A stretch of DNA of 41,083 bases, from positions 1 through 41,083 of the forward strand of contig JAESTD010000022.1 in assembly GCA_016763755.1 (NCBI GenBank). Reading direction: 5' to 3'. This document shows, one piece after another, positions 31,842 through 38,500 of this stretch. A program made the translations under genes and the position numbers. Numbering within the stretch: position 1 is the first letter of the stretch; every line of letters starts with the position of its first letter. The notes beneath the pieces are model-generated. The model was not told where the DNA came from and ran no database searches. It saw only the letters and a program-made list of their open reading frames with translations. This DNA is from Mucilaginibacter sp. Lineage in GTDB: Bacteria > Bacteroidota > Bacteroidia > Sphingobacteriales > Sphingobacteriaceae.

Positions 31842-34397
31842 TTAATCTGATACTACCATTTCGGGTGTAAAAGTTTCTTTCAAAAGTCCATTTTCCCTCA
31901 ACATTTTAGCATACTCGTACTGGCATTGTTTATAAAATTGCGGGTAAATTTCGTTTAGCTCGGTTGTTTTAACGATCATGCCCAGCATTAAGCCTTTCGA
32001 TACTTCATGGTCTTTAGCAGCATCCAAAAATGCCCGTGTATCTTCTATTAAATGGCGGTAATCCCGTATCCTGAGGTTTGCTTTTAACTGTAAAGCTAAA
32101 AAAACCGTCTTCATGTAGTCGGTGAAGTTTTCAGGGCATCGTTTGTAAACTTGTTTATATCGTTGATATATGCTAAGCAGTTGTTCAGTTTTATTCAGCT
32201 TATAATAACTGTCGGCTTTAACAGCTTCAATAAAATATTCATAAGCATAATTTTCAGATAATGCAGAGTGCCTGTAATTATGCTCGAGCGCATTAATATA
32301 CCTTAGGTTTTTTAGAGGCTTTTGAAATAAGATCAATGTATAGGCACCCAGTAAAAAAAGCATATCGTGCGATGCCGTGTTTGCTAAATAGTTGCCTTCT
32401 TTAGGTGGGTTAAAATAAAACCGGGTAAGTTCAACACCTACATCCTTTTTCAACTCGGATGTTGTTATATAGGTATGTATAGCTTCTAAGCATTTGAGCG
32501 GATTGATAGCAAACTTGTTAAAGCTTTCGGCCGGCAAACTTCTTAGTTTATATATGCAATCCTTTAGGTCGGGCATATCCAGCCTTAAGGTAGCCGTCAT
32601 CCCTAAAGCAGTATAAATAAACGCCCGCTTACGATTGCTTAAATTAAATTTCAACAAGCTGTAAAGAGTTCGCCGGTATTTAAAGTTAATAAACTCAAAA
32701 CCGAAGAAGTAATTAAATAACTCAGGGCTGCAATCCTGTTTGAAATATGCAGCGAGTGAATCTGACTGATCTTCTGCTGCGGATTGTTCGGTGAACATAT
32801 CACCCATAAAATTTATCACATCTGCCTTTTCGGTAAGGTTTAGCTTCGCGTGTATCAGCAGTTCAAAGTTTTGTTGCTGCCCGGCTTTAAATGCATACAG
32901 CACACACCATTGTAAAACAGCAACTTTTTGGCCGTTAGTTTCAAATAATCTGTTTATCTGCTCTATTAAACTTTCATCAAAAATGGAGTTATTATTATAG
33001 AGTAAGTACTTTGCTATAGTATGATTTTGGAAATGAATGTTAGCAAACTGTACATATGCATTGTAATGCAATCCTGTACTCTGGTTTATTTCACGCAAAA
33101 AACCTACGCTAAGCATATCCTGATAGGCTTGGTTGTACTGTTTTATCAACCCATTTACCTTCGCCCGCGATACGCTGAAGTTGCCGTTAGAAATATCCAT
33201 CTGTGCTGCAAGGCCATGTAACAACAAAAGCTTTTCTGCCGAATTTTGCCCCATGTATATTTTATTGAGGATAAATACGGAAACAAGATCATACAAACAT
33301 ACGCGGCTAATATTATTTAGGGTAAAATTGGTTGGGTTTTGCTTGTAATAAAACTGAAAATATAGCGGGTGACTAAATTGCAGCGCTAAATCTGCAGGTG
33401 CATTATAATGTTGTGCCGGGTTAATTTTTAAGGCCAGTTGTCTTACCTCATTTGCATCAAACACAGGTACGTTAATGCAGCTGTTCTCATCGCCAATAAA
33501 CCTGATAAACCATTTGTCATCGGCAGTATTAAATTCGTGCCTGTTATTTATCCATGTAAAAGAGCGCATGGTTAAGATAAGTTTAAACCATGGCGAATAG
33601 CGATGTAAAGCAAGTATATCAAGCAGTTGTGCCAGTAATAACCTATACTGCTCATGTTTGTAAACATGCTCGTCAAAAGCGTCTATTATCAGGTAAAAAT
33701 TACCGCCCTTTTCCTGTTGTTGATCAAATATTGACGCAACATCATCATCCGCGGTGTATCCCAACAAAGCCAATAGCCAGTGATTGAGATCCTGCCCGCT
33801 TAAAAATGCGTTCATTAAAGCACTGGTGCTAAAAAAGAGAATAATATCATTGTTATTACCTGCGCCGTTATTTAACAAATGTTCTTGGATCCAGTGAGAT
33901 AGCCCAATAGTTTTTCCGTGGCCGGCTGGTGCTGCTAAAACAGTTGCAGTGTAATCGCCGGCTAAAAAATCATCTAAGTAGTCGGATACTGCCCGCCTTG
34001 GAATGGTTTGGCCATAAGGGATTCCAGATTTATTGCGTAAAACCTGTAAAGTAAAGTTTGTTATTTTTTCGGCGTTAAGCTTAAGGCTATTCCAATCGGG
34101 CGTAGTATGTTCTGAAGTTTTGGTTAGTTTGATTTCCTGGTTCTGGCAAAAATCTTCCCAGCCCTTGTAGCCGCAGTATTTGGCCATTACATCAATGGTA
34201 AATATTGATGGTTTAAACTTGCTGTAAGCAAATCCAAAAATGCGTTTAAGCGTAGTTTCGCTTACACTTTGTTTGGTTTGCCTTAAAATATCGGCAGCAA
34301 TTATACGGCAGTCATGCGGCGTAATATTACTTATACCCGATGTTGTAACAACAGCTCGTTTCAACAGCTCGTAATATTGAGGCAGGAATGATGTCAT
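31842..34397 (-). CDS. STAND-type NTPase with N-terminal helical DNA-binding-like domain
   Basis: 851 residues. The N-terminus (about 25-85; SVSETTLKRIFGF, KPSIFTIDVMAKYCGYKGWEDF) matches a recurrent Bacteroidota module that looks like a small helix-turn-helix. Then comes a P-loop NTPase with Walker A APAGHGKT (156-163) and Walker B LIIDAFDEH (236-244), followed by a sensor-like LILTMRSFTW, resembling NACHT/STAND ATPases. The remaining ~500 residues are alpha-helical, probably TPR-like repeats that sense a ligand. STAND proteins are signal-triggered switches, many of them in anti-phage or stress responses; no effector domain such as a nuclease or TIR is visible here. A small gene sits 24 bases upstream. 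Confidence 0.78.
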   Translation of the reverse strand: MTSFLPQYYELLKRAVVTTSGISNITPHDCRIIAADILRQTKQSVSETTLKRIFGFAYSKFKPSIFTIDVMAKYCGYKGWEDFCQNQEIKLTKTSEHTTPDWNSLKLNAEKITNFTLQVLRNKSGIPYGQTIPRRAVSDYLDDFLAGDYTATVLAAPAGHGKTIGLSHWIQEHLLNNGAGNNNDIILFFSTSALMNAFLSGQDLNHWLLALLGYTADDDVASIFDQQQEKGGNFYLIIDAFDEHVYKHEQYRLLLAQLLDILALHRYSPWFKLILTMRSFTWINNRHEFNTADDKWFIRFIGDENSCINVPVFDANEVRQLALKINPAQHYNAPADLALQFSHPLYFQFYYKQNPTNFTLNNISRVCLYDLVSVFILNKIYMGQNSAEKLLLLHGLAAQMDISNGNFSVSRAKVNGLIKQYNQAYQDMLSVGFLREINQSTGLHYNAYVQFANIHFQNHTIAKYLLYNNNSIFDESLIEQINRLFETNGQKVAVLQWCVLYAFKAGQQQNFELLIHAKLNLTEKADVINFMGDMFTEQSAAEDQSDSLAAYFKQDCSPELFNYFFGFEFINFKYRRTLYSLLKFNLSNRKRAFIYTALGMTATLRLDMPDLKDCIYKLRSLPAESFNKFAINPLKCLEAIHTYITTSELKKDVGVELTRFYFNPPKEGNYLANTASHDMLFLLGAYTLILFQKPLKNLRYINALEHNYRHSALSENYAYEYFIEAVKADSYYKLNKTEQLLSIYQRYKQVYKRCPENFTDYMKTVFLALQLKANLRIRDYRHLIEDTRAFLDAAKDHEVSKGLMLGMIVKTTELNEIYPQFYKQCQYEYAKMLRENGLLKETFTPEMVVSD

Positions 34398-34421
34398 AGG
34401 TAATAGATCAAGAGCATTATT

Positions 34422-34682
34422 TTATGATGCAACAACTAATTGAATGCATTCTCGTACAGTAAGATATTTTGATACATCGCCTTCCGCAACCTTTTTACCG
34501 GTGTTATATTCTTGCGCTATCTCATGTAGCCTTTCTTCCAGTAAACGACAATGGAGGTCTGTATCATAGCCAATCTTAATCAGAGGGGTATTTGCGGTTA
34601 AATTATACGGGTGATCGGCTGGCAAGCCGCCGGTCCTTAATATATCAAATTTAATCTGATTGGTGATGAATATCCTTTCCAT
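34422..34682 (-). CDS. small protein of unknown function upstream of STAND NTPase
   Basis: 86 residues, soluble, mixed alpha/beta by pattern (MERIFITNQIKFDILRTGGL, then a helix around LLEERLHEIAQEYNTGKK). It ends 24 bases before the STAND gene on the same strand, so the two are almost certainly co-transcribed and may work together. No domain recognised. The ATG at 34682 is the only good start. Confidence 0.7.
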   Translation of the reverse strand: MERIFITNQIKFDILRTGGLPADHPYNLTANTPLIKIGYDTDLHCRLLEERLHEIAQEYNTGKKVAEGDVSKYLTVRECIQLVVAS

Positions 34683-34932
34683 CTATAAACCTTTGTCAAT
34701 CTTTAAAACTTATCAGAATAATTAATTATACGATAAAGATAATCATTCGGTTTCTTTTTAGAACAATTAGTCTGAGATTGTTCCTTGTTTACTTTCGTTT
34801 AAATTATAAAAAATAGGTTAATTTCGATTAGATAGAAACAATATTTCGCAAAATATTAAACTTTTAATTATAGTATTAAATAATTAACAGTAGAATTGTT
34901 TTAAAATCTGAAAATCACGGTTTTTACGTGGT

Positions 34933-35604
34933 TTACAAGGATAGGTCAATTATCTGGTGTTTTATGGCAAACAAAACCAGGCCTGCGGTAGTGTGGCAAC
35001 CCACTTTATTAATAAGAGAGGTGCGATGTCCTTCCACGGTGCGCACGCTCAGGTAAAGGGTATCGGCAATCTCCGTATTATTGCGGTCTTTACAGATCAG
35101 TTCAAGTACCTGTAACTCGCGGCGTGTGAGTTTTATGGGAACGTTGCTTATTGTTCTCGTTAAAATATTGCGTTGGTTGGCGCTGTTACTTAAAGCCTTT
35201 TTTACATCATTATTGAAATAAAACCCATTTTTAACAACAGCCTCAATGGTTGTTACCAGTTCATTCTTGTCGCAATTTTTAACCAAGTATGCAGCGGCAC
35301 CATTGTTCACCATCTGCGTTATAAGCATTTCATTTGCGTGTACGGTGAGGATAATTACTTTAATTGTGGGTTGGTTGGTTTGCAGGTATTTATTAAGCTC
35401 GATACCATTAACGCCCGGCATATCAAGATCGATAATAGCAACATCAATATGGCTATCATTGTGCTTAAAGCTGTCGATAAATTCCTGCCCGCCTGGATAT
35501 TCTCCAACTAACTTAAAATCATCTACAGAATTAATGAGCATTGCCAGGCTTTGCCTAAACAAGTTTTGGTCATCAACTACAGCTATGTTTATATCGTGCC
35601 TCAT
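34933..35604 (-). CDS. NarL/LuxR-type response regulator
   Basis: 223 residues. Receiver domain with acidic pair D11/D12, phosphoacceptor D59 in AIIDLDMPG, the T/S position in IILTVHA and the conserved lysine in YLVKN. C-terminal LuxR-type helix-turn-helix with LTRRELQVLELICKDRNNTEIADTLYLSVRTVEGHRTSLINKVG (about 160-203). Its start overlaps the end of the histidine-kinase gene by four bases, so it forms a matched two-component pair, the NarX/NarL-like arrangement. It is the last gene of the cluster, followed by about 250 AT-rich bases. Confidence 0.95.
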   Translation of the reverse strand: MRHDINIAVVDDQNLFRQSLAMLINSVDDFKLVGEYPGGQEFIDSFKHNDSHIDVAIIDLDMPGVNGIELNKYLQTNQPTIKVIILTVHANEMLITQMVNNGAAAYLVKNCDKNELVTTIEAVVKNGFYFNNDVKKALSNSANQRNILTRTISNVPIKLTRRELQVLELICKDRNNTEIADTLYLSVRTVEGHRTSLINKVGCHTTAGLVLFAIKHQIIDLSL

Positions 35605-36425
35605 CCGTTAGCTGCAACTTTAGCTGCCAAGATAGGATATGTTATCTCTATACCAAAACCTTTAGATTCATCTGGTAATATTACATAGGTGGCATTAATA
35701 TTAAGCAAGCGGCTTTCTATATTCTGCATACCCATTCCCTTTTTAAAGGCTTCGGGACTTACCAAGAGGCCTTTGCCATTGTCGCTATAATTAAACAGGA
35801 TATCATCTCCTTCTTTTTTTATACTGATGCTTGCACGACTGGCACCGGAGTGTTTTATGGTATTATTAAGCAGTTCTTCAAAAACCCGGTAAAGTGCCGT
35901 TGCCGTATTAATATCAAAAGCCGAAAGCTCCTGTTCGGCTTCGTTCTCAAAAGTTATAGCCAGTTTACCTGATTGATTAATAATGCCACAATGTTCCATA
36001 ATGGCAGATGCCAACCCGTAATAACGCAAAGTGGTAGGCGAAAGGTTGTGCGATATATTACGCACGTCTTTAACTATCTTATCGATTATGGATTTACTTG
36101 AGTGCGTAAATTCCTTAAAACTTTCATCTTCGGGGCCCGTGGGTTTAAACATTTCTATCAACAAACGCAAGCCCGATATCGTAGTACCAACATCATCGTG
36201 CAGATCCTGGCCTATACGTTTGCGTTCGGCTTCCTGCATTTCTATGGTAGCGCGCAGCAATTCTTTCTGATGAGCTATTTGTGCTTGTTGAAATTCCTGG
36301 CGTTGGCGTAACAACCTATTCTGATTACGTACAGAATAAATGATAAAAGCGGAGACCAGGATAAAAACCCCCACCATTGCCAGTATGATCAGGACCGCGG
36401 TATTGTCGTTGTTTGTGATCTGCAT
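35601..36425 (-). CDS. HisKA_3-type sensor histidine kinase
   Basis: 274 residues: one N-terminal transmembrane segment (about 10-31) with almost no periplasmic part, a coiled coil (about 35-70), then HisKA_3 with ERKRIGQDLHDDVG (phosphoacceptor H76) and HATPase with ELLNNTIKHSG, DNGKGL and GMGMQNIESR. With no sensor domain outside the membrane, it probably takes its signal from a partner. The two multi-pass membrane proteins just upstream are obvious candidates: its start overlaps the end of the nearer one by 37 bases. Confidence 0.94.
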   Translation of the reverse strand: MQITNNDNTAVLIILAMVGVFILVSAFIIYSVRNQNRLLRQRQEFQQAQIAHQKELLRATIEMQEAERKRIGQDLHDDVGTTISGLRLLIEMFKPTGPEDESFKEFTHSSKSIIDKIVKDVRNISHNLSPTTLRYYGLASAIMEHCGIINQSGKLAITFENEAEQELSAFDINTATALYRVFEELLNNTIKHSGASRASISIKKEGDDILFNYSDNGKGLLVSPEAFKKGMGMQNIESRLLNINATYVILPDESKGFGIEITYPILAAKVAANG

Positions 36426-37036
36426 TTGCTAAAACCTATTGCAAATAAAATATACTCAATTAATAGTACCGTATCATGAAATGTCCAGACTATATCAGTG
36501 AATATGCTTCGTTTTAAAAAAAAATTAAATGAAATAAATACCACAAACCCAACAGCATAATACATCAAGAGCCCGGTATTTATCCAGTTAAAATTATCGT
36601 CAGTCCATTTTTTTTCTTCGTTGCCGTTTTTAATAATATAACACATACAAAAAACAACAACAACAAAGGCTCCAATAGGCCTGGTATATGTATTAAACTC
36701 AATTTTGTTTTGAATGAACAGATAATTGATTATACAAAATGCATCAAACAAAAAAATAAGAATATACATTGGTATCTGCCATTTTTTTTCAAATATCCTG
36801 CTAAAAAGTAGTGTTAGGCAAGTAAACTCTACCATTGCATACAGATGCAGTATGCTAACGGTGTAGTAATTATAAGCCAGCATTACCAGCGCAACCAGGT
36901 TTATCACACTACCAAAAATGATAAAACCGAGTAAGATTCTGAAAGCAGAAGGCAAAAAGCGATAATTTTTTAAACCTATAAATATTGGAATAAGCCCCGA
37001 TGCCGGAACAATATAGGTGGCATAAAAATCAAACAT
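36389..37036 (-). CDS. multi-pass membrane protein, tandem paralogue 2
   Basis: 215 residues with about seven hydrophobic segments. It is a clear paralogue of the protein encoded at 37112-37792: shared stretches include PIF.ALKNYR.LP.AF.IL, L.FSR.F.KKW.IP.Y, IQNK.EFNTYTRP.GA, KWTD..FNW.NTGLL.YY and IEYILFAIGF. No known domain. The 3' end overlaps the histidine kinase start by 37 bases, so it is translated with the kinase. Role as a membrane signal receptor for the kinase is inference from context. Confidence 0.85.
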   Translation of the reverse strand: MFDFYATYIVPASGLIPIFIGLKNYRFLPSAFRILLGFIIFGSVINLVALVMLAYNYYTVSILHLYAMVEFTCLTLLFSRIFEKKWQIPMYILIFLFDAFCIINYLFIQNKIEFNTYTRPIGAFVVVVFCMCYIIKNGNEEKKWTDDNFNWINTGLLMYYAVGFVVFISFNFFLKRSIFTDIVWTFHDTVLLIEYILFAIGFSKCRSQTTTIPRS

Positions 37037-37111
37037 AAATAGTAATTGTGCAAGCCTTAAAGATAATCAAAGCCTGTTACAACAACTTCTATTATTATTA
37101 AAATTATTTTA

Positions 37112-37792
37112 CTATTTGTTACGGATCGGCGTGCTGGATATAGCTTTTTCCTCAAGCCCGTATTTACGAAAACCTATTGCGAATAATATATACTCAACTA
37201 TCAATATGCTGTTATGAATGGTCCAGATTAACAGGGTAAGCAGGGTTGGCTTTAAAAAATAGTTCGAAAACGTGAACATTATTAATCCGCCCGAATAGTA
37301 TAAAAGCAGCCCGGTATTCACCCAGTTAAAGCTATTGTCTGTCCATTTAGATTCAACGGTGCTTGTATTAATTATGTAACCCATGCATAAACCTATAATG
37401 ATAAGTGCACCAACAGGCCTTGTATAGGTGTTAAACTCGAGCTTGTTTTGGATAAAAACTAAATCGATAGTGCAAATCAACCCAAAAACTGCTATAAGCG
37501 CATATAAAGGTATTCTCCATTTTTTATTAAATACACGGCTAAATACCAGCGTAACAAAGGTGAACTCTAAAATTGTATATATATGGATCCATCGTATTGT
37601 TCGTACATGATACTGGTATATGGCAATTAAATTGACAAGGTTAAAAAGGCTGGAAACAATTATAAAAGCGCACAGTATCTCAAAAGCAGGCGGAAGTGAT
37701 CTGTAATTTTTAAGAGCAAAAAATATGGGTGCAAGTGCGCTTAGCGGAACCAGGTAATTAGCAAACAGGCTATAAAGAAAAAGGGGATTCAT
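37112..37792 (-). CDS. multi-pass membrane protein, tandem paralogue 1
   Basis: 226 residues with about seven transmembrane segments, paralogous to the next gene downstream. Most conserved are the loop IQNKLEFNTYTRPVGA and the segment KWTDNSFNWVNTGLLLYYSGG before the sixth membrane span, suggesting a shared ligand or partner site. The ATG at 37792 lies inside the stem of a 23-bp hairpin (37778-37832) that also acts as terminator for the gene before it, so translation may be limited. Function unknown. Confidence 0.83.
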   Translation of the reverse strand: MNPLFLYSLFANYLVPLSALAPIFFALKNYRSLPPAFEILCAFIIVSSLFNLVNLIAIYQYHVRTIRWIHIYTILEFTFVTLVFSRVFNKKWRIPLYALIAVFGLICTIDLVFIQNKLEFNTYTRPVGALIIIGLCMGYIINTSTVESKWTDNSFNWVNTGLLLYYSGGLIMFTFSNYFLKPTLLTLLIWTIHNSILIVEYILFAIGFRKYGLEEKAISSTPIRNK

Positions 37793-37832
37793 AAGCTTTA
37801 AAGGTAATTAAAGCTTATAAAATCCCCTTTTT
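37778..37832 (-). terminator. long hairpin covering the start codon of the membrane protein gene
   Basis: AAAAAGGGGATT (37778-37789) pairs with AATCCCCTTTTT (37821-37832), and ATAAGCTTTAA (37791-37801) with TTAAAGCTTAT (37808-37818), loop AGGTAA: 23 bp interrupted only by C/AA. On the minus strand it ends in T-runs and lies 10 bases after the stop of the gene at 37842, so it works as its terminator. Its 3' arm contains the ATG (37792-37790) of the next gene. Confidence 0.8.
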
Positions 37833-37841
37833 AATTAAAAA

Positions 37842-38243
37842 TTATTCTGTTGGTGGGGGAGGTGGCGGTTCAGTGCAATATGGAGGGCAGGGCCTGGTAA
37901 TATCATAGGTATTACTTTGACTGCCATCACCGCCCTCAACTTCAGTACCCGAGCCGCCTCCCTGCGGCATAACGATGCGTTTTAACTGCTCGCCGTTTAC
38001 CACCGGGATAAAGATCAGCTTCGCTGTTGTTGGATCGCCGGCTGTTTCAAGGCCCAGATGGACACGTACAGATTCGGCTCCGGGGTTAAACTTTACAATA
38101 TTGGTAAAGTCTGCAATAGGGGTCGAGAATGAAAGAATGCTAAAATTAGATTCAGGCTCTTCAGTAAAGGCTTTCCAATTAGCGATCATTTGATCGGCCT
38201 CGCTGGTAGGGATACTTCCCTCAGGAAAAAAAGATTCACTCAT
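37842..38243 (-). CDS. small soluble protein with proline-rich tail
   Basis: 133 residues, no signal peptide or membrane segment. The first 95 residues look folded (EADQMIANWKAFTEEPESNF, then strands VRVHLGLETAG, TAKLIFIPVVNGEQLKRIV). The tail is low-complexity: Gly-rich (GGGSGTEVEGGDGSQ), then two cysteines and a run of prolines (RPCPPYCTEPPPPPPTE). The proline stretch is encoded just before the stop. No family recognised. It precedes the tandem membrane proteins and two-component system but is separated from them by the 23-bp terminator hairpin. Confidence 0.75.
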   Translation of the reverse strand: MSESFFPEGSIPTSEADQMIANWKAFTEEPESNFSILSFSTPIADFTNIVKFNPGAESVRVHLGLETAGDPTTAKLIFIPVVNGEQLKRIVMPQGGGSGTEVEGGDGSQSNTYDITRPCPPYCTEPPPPPPTE

Positions 38244-38369
38244 TTTTAATTTGTTTAAAGGTTAAAAGATAATTGTGTAAGCGTAATTAAAAGGTGCAAT
38301 CTTAAACAGTCCTGTGTTCAGCGCGGCAATTTATGGAATAAGCGTTTTGTTTTTGCCGCTTAAAAATAG

Positions 38370-38435
38370 TGAACAAAATGAACAAAATATTCCTAATGTG
38401 AATAAAATGACAAAGGTGAACAGCAAATGAACAAA
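38370..38435. repeat. cluster of TGAACAAA-type repeats
   Basis: TGAACAAA at 38370 and 38379, TGAATAAA at 38399, TGACAAA at 38408, TGAACAG at 38417 and TGAACAAA at 38428: six variants within 66 bases, mostly at 9-11-base spacing, just upstream of the surface protein promoter. May be a regulator-binding array. Confidence 0.4.
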
Positions 38436-38449
38436 GTGCTTTAAGGTTA

Positions 38450-38478
38450 TTTGCCGCGCATAAGCGTACTTAGGTTTG
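38450..38478 (+). promoter_or_regulatory. promoter of surface protein gene
   Basis: -7 box TAGGTTTG (38471-38478) matches TAnnTTTG exactly; TTTG at 38450-38453 is a candidate -33 with a slightly short 17-base spacing. The ATG is 22 bases downstream of the -7 box. Confidence 0.55.
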
Positions 38479-38500
38479 ATATCTACCTAATAATCTATGC

